DNA of 14,947 nucleotides. It comes from JBFMAE01 sp040756085 (GTDB lineage: Bacteria; Desulfobacterota; BSN033; UBA1163). Within the stretch, counting starts at the first letter, position 1, and the number at the start of each line of letters is the position of its first letter. Positions 6,760 through 13,037 of this stretch are shown here, in pieces. The position numbers and the translations under genes are program-made. Below the pieces are notes generated by a model that did no database searches, was not told the origin of the DNA, and worked only from the letters and a program-made list of their open reading frames with translations. The stretch covers positions 1 through 14,947 of the forward strand of contig JBFMAE010000159.1 in NCBI GenBank assembly GCA_040756085.1. The letters run 5' to 3'.

Positions 6760-7599
6760 CTAATCGTTGATCAGGTTATTCTTCATCATTTCGCCTAAGG
6801 CCCTTGATCTTTGGGTGGCCACTTCGACGGCATTGATCAGGGTGGTCCTCAACCCGCCCTCTTCCAGGGTATGGAGTCCTGCAATGGCTGTCCCCCCTGG
6901 AGAGGTCACCATATCTTTCAGCTTTCCAGGATGTTCACCCGTCTCGATCAACATCTTCGCTGCGCCCAGGACCGTTTGAGAGGCCATAATCAATGCATCA
7001 TCTCTTGATAGCCCCACTTTGACCCCTGCATCTGCCAAGGCATCGATGATCAGAAAGATATAGGCGGGTCCACTTCCGCTCAGTCCCGTCACGGCATCGA
7101 GGAGGTTTTCTTCAATAAACAATGATTTTCCAACGGAATCGAAGATGGTCTTCGAAATCATCAAATCTTCCTTGACGATGTGCTTCCCCGCAGCAATCGC
7201 TGAAATTCCCTCCCGGACAGAAACACAGATATTGGGCATGACCCGGATCAGTTTCAGTTCCTTCTTGGCGCAGGCTTCGATCGCATCCAGTGAAACCCCC
7301 GCTGCAATAGAAATAATGAGCTTTGAAAGCTCGAGGGATTTGGCAACCTCGTCCACGACTTGCTTCATGATCTGAGGCTTCACGGCCAAAATGATAATAT
7401 CCGATTGCTTCACCACCTCGATGTTATGAGAGGTTCCTTTTACCCCATATTTCTCCCGTATCAATTTCAGCCTTTCAGGCCGCACATCGGAACACAAGAT
7501 TTGATCTGATCGACATAGATGGCCGTGTAACAGTCCATGGATCAAGGCTTCTCCCATATTCCCGGTTCCAACGAAACCCACCCGCATGTTCTTCAGCAT
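6760..7599 (-). CDS. proC: Pyrroline-5-carboxylate reductase
   Basis: A 279-residue enzyme for the last step of proline synthesis, reducing 1-pyrroline-5-carboxylate to proline with NAD(P)H. It shows the Rossmann motif VGFVGTGNMGEA (7-18), the ILAVKPQIM strand, the LSGSGPAYIFLIIDALADAG helix and the C-terminal signature around TSPGGTAIAGLHTLE. The length is normal for the family. The ATG at 7599 has GGAGG seven bases upstream; the same frame is open to 7692 but that extension has no ribosome binding site or similarity. It reads away from the usp gene, so a divergent promoter region lies between them. It is on the same strand as the FAD oxidase cluster but separated from it by the transporter remnant and a repeat, so it is probably a separate unit. 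Confidence 0.95.
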   Translation of the reverse strand: MLKNMRVGFVGTGNMGEALIHGLLHGHLCRSDQILCSDVRPERLKLIREKYGVKGTSHNIEVVKQSDIIILAVKPQIMKQVVDEVAKSLELSKLIISIAAGVSLDAIEACAKKELKLIRVMPNICVSVREGISAIAAGKHIVKEDLMISKTIFDSVGKSLFIEENLLDAVTGLSGSGPAYIFLIIDALADAGVKVGLSRDDALIMASQTVLGAAKMLIETGEHPGKLKDMVTSPGGTAIAGLHTLEEGGLRTTLINAVEVATQRSRALGEMMKNNLIND

Positions 7600-7946
7600 A
7601 ATCTTCCCTCCCAAAAGTCTTTCTCGATATGAAACGATTGATCCAAAAAATGCTTCCCCTTCGAGGCGGATAAAGTTTCCCTTCTCCGCCAAATATTTTT
7701 ATAGAAATTTCTGAAAGGTTATGATAATTTTCGCTATAACCATAAAACTGAATCGGAATACTGTCAAGAATAAAAAGGGAGATTTCTGAAAAAGTTCCGA
7801 AATTTCTGATTACACAGATTATGGCCGATGACACAGATGTGAAATTTATTGAAAATAAAGAAAAATCTGTGTAATCATTTTTTGAAATCAGTGTAATCAA
7901 GAGAGCGTTTGGTAGTTTTTAAGAGCTCTCAAAGGAGGATTAGATT
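7600..7946. promoter_or_regulatory. Divergent proC/usp intergenic region
   Basis: A gene-free stretch of 347 bases separating two diverging genes, so it must contain both promoters, although I cannot fix either -35/-10 pair. It holds a 6-bp inverted repeat GGTTAT/ATAACC (7717-7722 and 7736-7741), several copies of ATTTCTGA, the ATCTGTGTAATC repeats described separately, and a stem GAGAGC/GCTCTC (7901-7906 and 7925-7930) just before the usp ribosome binding site GGAGG at 7934-7938. Confidence 0.4.
7807..7898. repeat. ATCTGTGTAATC inverted and direct repeats
   Basis: A 14-base arm at 7807-7820 (containing GATTACACAGATT) is the exact reverse complement of 7864-7877 (AATCTGTGTAATC plus A). A second ACACAGAT lies 19 bases after the first, and a second GTGTAATC lies 22 bases after its first copy. 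These spacings are close to two helical turns. The array lies about 50-140 bases upstream of the usp start and could be an operator region or a dispersed repeat. Confidence 0.6.
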
Positions 7947-8411
7947 ATGTTCAAAAAAATTCTATTTTGTACGGATTTTTCTGAGGACTCTCATTGGGCC
8001 TTCACCTATGCTCTCGATCTAGCTAAAACTTATAAAGCCAAACTCCTAATCTTCCATGTGACCCCTGAACCCGTTCACCCTGAACAACTCTCCCTTTACC
8101 TCTCTCCAGAAAAATTGGAAGAATTAAAGGCTTCGCAGAAGAAAGAAATCGATCAACAACTTAAAACCCATTACGTGAAAAAAATGGGGCGGTTCAAGAA
8201 CTACCAAATCTTCCTCAAAGAAGGAGAACCTTTCGTCGAGATCATTCAAAAGTCGAAAAAGGATTCTGCTGATCTCATTGTGATGGCCACCCATGGAAGG
8301 ACAGGTTTGGATCATGTTCTTTTCGGGAGCACAGCTGAGAAGGTGGTGAGGAAATCCTCCTGTCCGGTGCTGACCATCAGGCTCCCTGGAAGGCGATTCT
8401 CAATGCCTTAA
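7947..8411 (+). CDS. Universal stress protein, UspA family
   Basis: A 154-residue single-domain Usp protein. It starts with MFKKILFCTDFSEDSHWAF, the family's first strand and the aspartate that contacts ATP. It contains the C-terminal nucleotide motif MATHGRTGLDHVLFGS, in which the pattern G-x2-G-x9-G-S has Ala in place of the first Gly, a common variant, and ends with the strand CPVLTIR. ATP-binding Usps of this type accumulate under starvation, energy or oxidant stress, but the exact role here is unknown. GGAGG lies eight bases before the ATG. The gene stands alone between a repeat-rich upstream region and a palindrome that begins on the base after its stop codon. Confidence 0.92.
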   Translation: MFKKILFCTDFSEDSHWAFTYALDLAKTYKAKLLIFHVTPEPVHPEQLSLYLSPEKLEELKASQKKEIDQQLKTHYVKKMGRFKNYQIFLKEGEPFVEIIQKSKKDSADLIVMATHGRTGLDHVLFGSTAEKVVRKSSCPVLTIRLPGRRFSMP

Positions 8412-8473
8412 AATCCCCCCTCTCCCCCCTTACGACCTGCCTGCAGGAGGCAGGAAGGGGGGCTGGGGGGATT
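8412..8473. repeat. C6/G6 palindrome with CCTGCC palindrome at its apex
   Basis: The arms 8412-8431 and 8455-8473 pair except for the short spacer between the two C6 runs (TCT against CT). The apex, 8432-8454, is ACGA plus a 19-base near-palindrome CCTGCCTGCAGGAGGCAGG. It starts immediately after the usp TAA. The hairpin is strong enough to end or protect the usp mRNA, but no T-run follows. It looks like the 129-177 palindrome with a second palindrome added at the tip. Confidence 0.75.
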
Positions 8474-8538
8474 AAACGATTAATCTCTCGACAAACCAAT
8501 GGGGTTGTGTTAGGGAACATCAGGAGCGATAGGGCATT

Positions 8539-9174
8539 ATGTTCCGATATATCGTCATAGAAGGGCCGATGGGTGTTGGAAAAACAAGCCTGGCAAAACT
8601 TTTGGCAAAGGAGTTCAATGCCCGATGTTTTTTGGAAAAAGCCGATGACAACCCTTTCCTCCAAAATTTTTATGAGGATCGTAAAAAATATGCCTTTCAA
8701 ACCCAGATCTTCTTTTTGCTAAACCGTTTTCAACAGCAGAAGGAGATTGCTCAACTCGATTTGTTCAACCAAATCACACTTTGTGATTACCTCTTTGACA
8801 AAGACCGAATATTTGCCTCCATCAATTTAGACGACCACGAACTCGCTCTTTACGAACAGATTTTTCACCTCCTCAATGGACAGATATCTTCTCCAGACCT
8901 GGTGATCTTCTTACAGGCCAAACCAGAGGTACTCCTCCATCGGATCAAATCGAGAAATGTTTCTTATGAGAAGGAGATTGATTTAGAGTATCTTAAGACA
9001 TTGGTTGAAGCCTACAATTATTATTTTTTCCACTATGATCAAACTCCCCTGCTGGTTGTAGATACAAGCGAGATTGATTTCATAAACCGAAAAGAAGATC
9101 TCGACCAGTTGCTGCGGGAGATTAAACAGATGAAGAAAGGGACATGGTATTTCATTCCGATGCGGTCCAAATAA
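8539..9174 (+). CDS. Deoxynucleoside kinase (dAdo/dGuo kinase type)
   Basis: A 211-residue P-loop kinase that phosphorylates deoxynucleosides for nucleotide salvage. It has Walker A GPMGVGKTS (9-17), the family block ADDNPFLQNFYED (35-47), YAFQTQIFFLLNRFQQ, and a DKDR motif (87-90) corresponding to the DR(S/Y) substrate and catalytic segment. The LID-like region RIKSRNVSYEK is also present. The bacterial dAK/dGK group is the best match; thymidylate kinase is less likely because of the DDNPF and QTQ blocks. The ATG lies 12 bases after AGGAG. panC starts 22 bases after its stop, so the two are probably cotranscribed. This pairing recurs in several bacterial lineages, from memory, without a known biochemical link. 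Confidence 0.9.
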   Translation: MFRYIVIEGPMGVGKTSLAKLLAKEFNARCFLEKADDNPFLQNFYEDRKKYAFQTQIFFLLNRFQQQKEIAQLDLFNQITLCDYLFDKDRIFASINLDDHELALYEQIFHLLNGQISSPDLVIFLQAKPEVLLHRIKSRNVSYEKEIDLEYLKTLVEAYNYYFFHYDQTPLLVVDTSEIDFINRKEDLDQLLREIKQMKKGTWYFIPMRSK

Positions 9175-9196
9175 TTTATCTTTGATCCTGAAAAAA

Positions 9197-10045
9197 ATGG
9201 AAGTCATCAAAACGATCAAGGAGATGAAAGAACTTGCTTCCTACGCCAGACGGGCTGGAAAAACCCTTGCCTTCGTTCCGACGATGGGGTTTTTTCACGA
9301 TGGCCATCTCAGCCTCATGAGGGAAGGCCGAAGACGGGGTGACCTTCTGATCGTCAGTCTCTTCGTCAATCCTACGCAATTTGGGCCCAATGAGGATTTC
9401 AAAAATTACCCGAGAGATTTTGAAAGGGACAGAAAGATGGCAGAAGAAGTGGGGGTAGACATCCTTTTCGCTCCAGAGGCCATAGAGATGTATCCCCCCA
9501 ATCATCAGACCATTGTTCGTGTGGAGAAGGTGACCCAGAACCTCTGTGGAAAGTCAAGACCGACTCACTTTCAAGGGGTCACCACGGTGGTTATGATGCT
9601 CTTCGAAATCGTGATGCCCCATGTGGCTATTTTCGGAGAGAAAGATTATCAACAATTGGTCACAATTCAACGGATGGTCAGGGATTTCCATATGAGTGTG
9701 GAGGTGCTGGGAATGCCAACCGTTCGGGAGGAGGACGGTTTAGCCATGAGTTCTCGAAACACATACCTCCTTCCCGAGGAGAGGAAGGCCGCACTGTCTC
9801 TGTATCGATCCCTACAAGAAGCAAAAGGACTCCTTCAAAAGGGAGAACGAAAGGCGGATCGAATCCTCCATGAGGTGAAAGGGATCCTTCGGTCTGAACC
9901 CTTAGTCAGGATTGATTATGTTCAAATCTGTGATGCTTATACTTTACAAGATGTGGACATTATCGACGGGGATGTGATCGTTGCCTTAGCCGTTTATTTG
10001 GGTAAGACAAGATTGATTGACAACCTTGTCTTTCGAGTTACCTAA
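9197..10045 (+). CDS. panC: Pantothenate synthetase
   Basis: A 282-residue ligase that joins pantoate and beta-alanine with ATP, the last step of pantothenate (coenzyme A precursor) synthesis. It has the adenylate-forming HIGH-type motif PTMGFFHDGHLSL (28-40), FVNPTQFGPNEDF, GEKDYQQ (147-153) and the KMSKS-like MSSRN (184-188). The start is taken at ATG 9197, giving the usual MEVIKTIKEM; a TTG at 9182 would add five residues and is less likely. No clear ribosome binding site precedes it, so translation may be coupled to the kinase gene 22 bases upstream. panB and panD are not in the window. Confidence 0.96.
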   Translation: MEVIKTIKEMKELASYARRAGKTLAFVPTMGFFHDGHLSLMREGRRRGDLLIVSLFVNPTQFGPNEDFKNYPRDFERDRKMAEEVGVDILFAPEAIEMYPPNHQTIVRVEKVTQNLCGKSRPTHFQGVTTVVMMLFEIVMPHVAIFGEKDYQQLVTIQRMVRDFHMSVEVLGMPTVREEDGLAMSSRNTYLLPEERKAALSLYRSLQEAKGLLQKGERKADRILHEVKGILRSEPLVRIDYVQICDAYTLQDVDIIDGDVIVALAVYLGKTRLIDNLVFRVT

Positions 10046-10062
10046 AAAATCCCTCACAGGGA
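10044..10062 (-). terminator. Short intrinsic terminator for leftward transcription
   Basis: On the minus strand a 5-bp stem TCCCT/AGGGA with loop GTG (10062-10050) is followed directly by six T (10049-10044). It lies about 90 bases past the stop codon of the small basic-protein gene and abuts the 3' end of the converging panC. The stem is short, so efficiency is uncertain. Confidence 0.45.
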
Positions 10063-10153
10063 AGAAGAGCCAACCGAGCAAAACGAATTTGGATCAATAA
10101 GATCCCCCAAAGAGTCTAAGGCCTTCAATAAAAATCAGCCTTCAGAAAGGGTT

Positions 10154-10327
10154 TTATACACCCTCTGGGTGTGTTTCCTTCGCCGGTTCCTTCTCTGGCT
10201 TTTTCTTTTCACTTTCTTTTAAGTTAACACCAGGCGGTCCCAAAAGTCCTTTGGCCCGAAGCTTTTTCCTTTCCTTTCTCCGTTTTCGTCTCCTCGCCAG
10301 TTCCCGATCCCTCTCACGTCTTGGCAT
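10154..10327 (-). CDS. Small, highly basic protein (57 aa), unknown function
   Basis: A 57-codon frame from ATG 10327 to TAA 10156-10154, preceded by a strong GGAGG with five-base spacing. The N-terminal half is almost all charged: 16 of the first 26 residues are Arg or Lys, beginning MPRRERDRELARRRKRRKE. A short GLLGPPGVNL linker and a Lys/Glu/Pro-rich tail ending HPEGV follow. No cysteine, membrane segment or known domain is visible; the first half would form a continuous basic helix. A nucleic-acid or ribosome-binding role is a guess from composition. It lies 79 bases downstream of the acyltransferase gene on the same strand, across a repeat, and is followed by a short terminator. The strong ribosome binding site and clean frame argue it is a real gene. 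Confidence 0.7.
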   Translation of the reverse strand: MPRRERDRELARRRKRRKERKKLRAKGLLGPPGVNLKESEKKKPEKEPAKETHPEGV

Positions 10328-10344
10328 ATTTCCCTCCTCTTTTT

Positions 10345-10423
10345 CAGTTTTGAGTTCGGAGTTCAGAGTTCGGAGTCAAAAACAAATTCTCCGAACTACG
10401 AACTCATTACTCCGAACTATTTA
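10345..10423. repeat. Facing heptad arrays (GAGTTCG / CTCCGAA)
   Basis: The left array has period 7: CAGTTTT, GAGTTCG, GAGTTCA, GAGTTCG, GAGTCAA from 10345 to 10379. The right array is CTCCGAA, CTACGAA, CTCATTA, CTCCGAA, CTATTTA from 10389 to 10423. The two are inverted copies separated by nine bases, so either strand could fold into an imperfect hairpin. The right array contains the stop codon and last four codons of the acyltransferase gene. Confidence 0.75.
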
Positions 10424-11045
10424 ATGTTTGACAACGTGGCAAGCGACAGAGGTGGCTGATCTCTTCCATCACCTGTTGGGTCAGGGGGATAGCCTGGGAT
10501 TCTTCCTCCGCAAACAGGGGATGACCAATTCTGACCTCCACCCGTCTCCTCCACCCTACTCTCTCTCCGTATCGAACACCCACTGGGACAAAGGGGATTT
10601 GTTGTCTCAATTCAGTTTGGAATCTCAAGATCATCCGAAGCAGTCGGCTTTTCCCCGGGCCCACTTCATCCCGAAAATAGGTCCCTTCCGGGAAGATCAC
10701 AATTTTTTCACCCTCCCTTAATAATGAAATGAGATATTTGAAGGAGTCCAAGGTCCGAATGGATTGTTTCCGATCGACAGGGATCCCTCCTAAGAGGGCA
10801 AGATAAATTCCGATCAAGGGATATTCGAATAGCTCTTTCTTAGCCACAAAATAAAGTAATGGCTTGAAGACAATGCTGACGATAGGAATATCGGTCCAGT
10901 ACTGATGTTTCGGGAGAATGATCACAGGTCCATGATCAGGAAGAACCTCCTTCTTTTCGATCTCAATCTGATAAAAAAGGGAGAAAACCCATTGGGTAAT
11001 CCGTTTGGTCACAGCGTAGACAAAAGGATTTCTTTTCATCACCAT
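10407..11045 (-). CDS. Lysophospholipid acyltransferase family protein (PlsC-type)
   Basis: A 212-residue membrane-associated acyltransferase, probably adding an acyl chain to lysophosphatidate or a related lipid. The catalytic H-x4-D is H47-D52 (KHQYWTD); motif II is GGIPVDR (86-92), motif III FPEGTY (118-123) and motif IV PFVPVGV (151-157). Canonical proteins have NHxxxxD, and here Lys replaces the Asn. Hydrophobic stretches at about 8-25 and 54-67 may sit in the membrane. The start codon is ATG 11045, with another ATG at 11039; a GGGAGGG lies rather far upstream. The last residues, NSSE, and the stop codon are read from a 7-base periodic repeat, so the natural C-terminus may have been replaced. 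The small basic-protein gene follows on the same strand. Confidence 0.88.
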   Translation of the reverse strand: MVMKRNPFVYAVTKRITQWVFSLFYQIEIEKKEVLPDHGPVIILPKHQYWTDIPIVSIVFKPLLYFVAKKELFEYPLIGIYLALLGGIPVDRKQSIRTLDSFKYLISLLREGEKIVIFPEGTYFRDEVGPGKSRLLRMILRFQTELRQQIPFVPVGVRYGERVGWRRRVEVRIGHPLFAEEESQAIPLTQQVMEEISHLCRLPRCQTLNSSE

Positions 11046-11070
11046 TCCACGTTATTCACCCTCCCCTCTA

Positions 11071-11352
11071 TCCCCTCCCATCAGAGACTGTGTCACAATA
11101 GAAAGTGGGCAGAAAATAAAAGCCCATCCTTTGGGGGTTTAGAAATCGGCCAAGGGATAGAGAGGAGGCTAAGGGAGCTTTAGAGCGGGACCTTTTACCG
11201 AATGAATTCATACTCTTGTTTACCATACAAACATCATTCTTAACCACCTGGACTGTTACCCATAACTTTCAAAGAACCGCAATTCTAAAGCTTCCGAAGC
11301 TGGCTCTCTGTCCCTCACCCGCCATTACGACACAGTCTCTCAAGGGAGGGGA
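11071..11352. mobile_element. 282-bp element bounded by 24-bp inverted repeats, MITE-like
   Basis: The left arm 11071-11094 and right arm 11329-11352 are inverted copies matching at 22 of 24 positions. They consist of TCCCCTCCC, a 3-base spacer and AGAGACTGTGTC, the last reading inward. A further internal pair AGCTTTAGA/TCTAAAGCT occurs. The interior has no long open frame or recognised gene. No target-site duplication is evident at either arm boundary. The layout fits a non-autonomous miniature inverted-repeat element; a structured regulatory or RNA element is the alternative. Confidence 0.5.
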
Positions 11353-11364
11353 AAAAAGAGAAAC

Positions 11365-11460
11365 CCCTCTCCCCCCTGTGCCTGCCTGCCGATAGGCAGG
11401 GGAGAGTCGCCGACGCGCCATAGCCGCCATGGCAACGGCGCGGGTGGGGGTGAGGGAGGA
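11365..11460. repeat. Composite GC-rich palindromic repeat
   Basis: A C-rich left arm (11372-11387) and a G-rich right arm (11443-11460) enclose two further structures. The first is the 20-base CCTGCCTGCCGATAGGCAGG at 11381-11400. The second is a stem CGCGCC/GGCGCG (11414-11419 and 11437-11442) that overlaps an alternative GCCAT/ATGGC stem. It lies just beyond the stop codon of the leftward korC and may end or protect that transcript. The remaining bases between 11353 and 11470 show nothing else. Confidence 0.65.
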
Positions 11461-11469
11461 GAATTGATA

Positions 11470-12072
11470 TTAGTACGAATCTAAAAGGTCTTCTTTTGGA
11501 ATCTCTGGAGACGCTTCAGCTTTCATCCATTCTTTCTTGGCCCGTTTGGCAGCCGCTATCCCTGCCTTTAAGGCATCCCGGTTTAATTTCTCCGTGCCTT
11601 TGGGCACCCGTGCCAGGACCGCTGACTCGATGGCCTTCGGAGAGACGATGGGTGTGAGTTGAGTGAGCGCCCCTAAGGCGATGATGTTGGCCACCACTTC
11701 CCTTTTGAACTTCTCTCGGGCAATTCGTGTGAAGGGGATCTGGAAGGCTCTCGGAGTAGGAATCTGAGTGACAAAGGTGGAATCGACAATAAGGAGACCC
11801 TCTGGCTTGAGGTCCGAGAAAAACTCATCACAGGATTTCTGGTTCATCGCCAGGAGGAGATCGAGTTTCATGGCCTTGGGATAGTCAATCTCTTCATCGC
11901 TGACGATCACCTCGGATTTGCTCGAACCTCCTCTGGCTTCCGGACCGTAACTCTGGGTCTGGGCAACATATTTCCCATCATAAATGCCAATGGCCTCGGC
12001 CAAAATAATCCCCATCAGGATCAATCCCTGCCCTCCTGAACCACTCAGACGTATCTCATATCGAGAACCCAT
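11470..12072 (-). CDS. korC: 2-oxoacid:ferredoxin oxidoreductase, gamma subunit
   Basis: A 200-residue gamma subunit of a four-subunit 2-oxoacid:ferredoxin oxidoreductase, most likely the 2-oxoglutarate enzyme (2-oxoglutarate + CoA + oxidised ferredoxin to succinyl-CoA + CO2 + reduced ferredoxin). The N-terminal GSGGQGLILMG (11-21) and SYGPEARGGSSKSEV are the family's signature blocks. A charged C-terminal tail of about 30 residues follows the domain. The ATG at 12072 has AAGGAG five bases upstream. It is last in the order korD-korA-korB-korC, separated from korB by a 103-base repeat-filled gap. A pyruvate or branched-chain 2-oxoacid substrate cannot be excluded from sequence alone, but icd at the head of the cluster supports 2-oxoglutarate. 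Confidence 0.93.
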   Translation of the reverse strand: MGSRYEIRLSGSGGQGLILMGIILAEAIGIYDGKYVAQTQSYGPEARGGSSKSEVIVSDEEIDYPKAMKLDLLLAMNQKSCDEFFSDLKPEGLLIVDSTFVTQIPTPRAFQIPFTRIAREKFKREVVANIIALGALTQLTPIVSPKAIESAVLARVPKGTEKLNRDALKAGIAAAKRAKKEWMKAEASPEIPKEDLLDSY

Positions 12073-12088
12073 CTGAACTCCTTCAGAC

Positions 12089-12176
12089 GATGAACCGTGA
12101 ACGATGGACCATGAACTTATCTTTATTGTTTATCGTTCATCGTTTATTGTTCATCGTTTATTGTTCATCGTTCTTT
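12089..12176. repeat. Facing heptad arrays (GATGAAC / GTTCATC)
   Basis: The left array is GATGAAC, CGTGAAC, GATGGAC, CATGAAC at 12089-12116. The right array is GTTTATC, GTTCATC, GTTTATT, GTTCATC, GTTTATT, GTTCATC, GTTCTTT at 12128-12176, including two exact copies of a 14-base unit. The arrays are inverted relative to each other and fill the gap between korB and korC. The right array ends on the first base of the korB stop codon complement. Confidence 0.8.
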
Positions 12177-13012
12177 CATCTCTCCGTGGCTACTTTGGCT
12201 CGTTCTCGAATCTTCTCGTATTCATCCTGGTAAACCGGAAGTTTTTTATCCACCAGCACCCCGATCAAGATCTTATCCTGCAGCTCCTCCGGCTTCATCT
12301 TAAGGGCTTTCTCCACGGGCATGGTATGATCTCTCTGCCACTCCATCATCTCCACAGCCGTTCCCAAACGGTTTTGCCTCCCGTACTGAGTATGGCAGTG
12401 GGCAATCACCTCCACCACCGAAAAACCCTGTTTTAAAAATGCCTTCTCCATCAGACTATCTAAGAGTTTGGCATGATAGACCGTCCCCCTTCCGACGAAG
12501 ACCGCTCCTGCCGTGACGGCCAATTCTGAAATCTTGAAGGCCTGTTCGATATTCGAATAAATTGTGGTCGTGGATCGCATCCCGTAAGGGGTGGTGGGGG
12601 AGTATTGTCCTCCGGTCATACCGTAAATGCTGTTGTTCAGGATGATGGCAGTGACATCGATATTCCTTCGAGCGGCATGGATGAAATGATTTCCTCCGAT
12701 CGCAACGGCATCGCCGTCGCCCATGATCACGATCACCTTCAGACTGGGTTTGGCCAGTTTGATGCCTGTAGCAAAAGTGAGGGCCCGACCATGAGTGGTG
12801 TGAAGGGTATTAAAGTCTACATAGACGGGCAACCTTCCGGAACAACCGATCCCCGAGACCAGGACAATCTCATCCTTCTCATAACCGATCCGATCGATGG
12901 CCCGGATGAGGGCGCCCAGCATGATCCCGATCCCGCACCCCGGACACCAGACATGGGGAAACTTTTTATCATGCCGAAGATACTTATGGATCAACTTGGT
13001 AACCTCTGCCAT
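12176..13012 (-). CDS. korB: 2-oxoacid:ferredoxin oxidoreductase, beta (TPP-binding) subunit
   Basis: A 278-residue subunit carrying thiamine pyrophosphate and a [4Fe-4S] cluster. Cluster ligands are C23 and C26 (WCPGCG), C57 (GIGCSGR) and a later Cys in AHCHTQYG. The TPP/Mg motif is GDGD at 98-101, ending at NN (126-127) and followed by SIYGMTGGQ. The arrangement and length match KorB/VorB two-domain beta subunits. GGAGG lies seven bases before the ATG at 13012. The gaps on both sides are filled with 7-base periodic repeats, which is unusual inside an operon whose products form one complex. Catalysis sits in the alpha/beta pair; electrons leave through KorD. Confidence 0.95.
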   Translation of the reverse strand: MAEVTKLIHKYLRHDKKFPHVWCPGCGIGIMLGALIRAIDRIGYEKDEIVLVSGIGCSGRLPVYVDFNTLHTTHGRALTFATGIKLAKPSLKVIVIMGDGDAVAIGGNHFIHAARRNIDVTAIILNNSIYGMTGGQYSPTTPYGMRSTTTIYSNIEQAFKISELAVTAGAVFVGRGTVYHAKLLDSLMEKAFLKQGFSVVEVIAHCHTQYGRQNRLGTAVEMMEWQRDHTMPVEKALKMKPEELQDKILIGVLVDKKLPVYQDEYEKIRERAKVATER

Positions 13013-13037
13013 CAGGATACCTCCCGGTAATAATCAC

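Noticed and set aside
7475..7900. Open frame of 141 codons on the minus strand covering the proC start and its upstream region.
   Set aside because: Its second half is proC read in another frame and its first half lies in repeats; no domain or ribosome binding site.
7947..8411. Idea that the Usp protein lacks nucleotide binding because the first Gly of its motif is Ala.
   Set aside because: Ala at that position is common in otherwise ATP-binding Usp proteins, so it is not diagnostic.
10158..10176. Hairpin ACACCC/GGGTGT with a short T-run as a plus-strand terminator for panC.
   Set aside because: It lies inside the coding end of the small basic-protein gene and the T-run is only three bases; it could be fortuitous.
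11095..11328. Search for a tRNA, small RNA gene or transposase fragment inside the inverted-repeat element.
   Set aside because: No cloverleaf, no frame longer than a few dozen codons and no recognisable peptide on either strand.
12128..12176. Possible CRISPR array from the regular repeats.
   Set aside because: Units are 7-14 bases with no unique spacers and no cas genes nearby.
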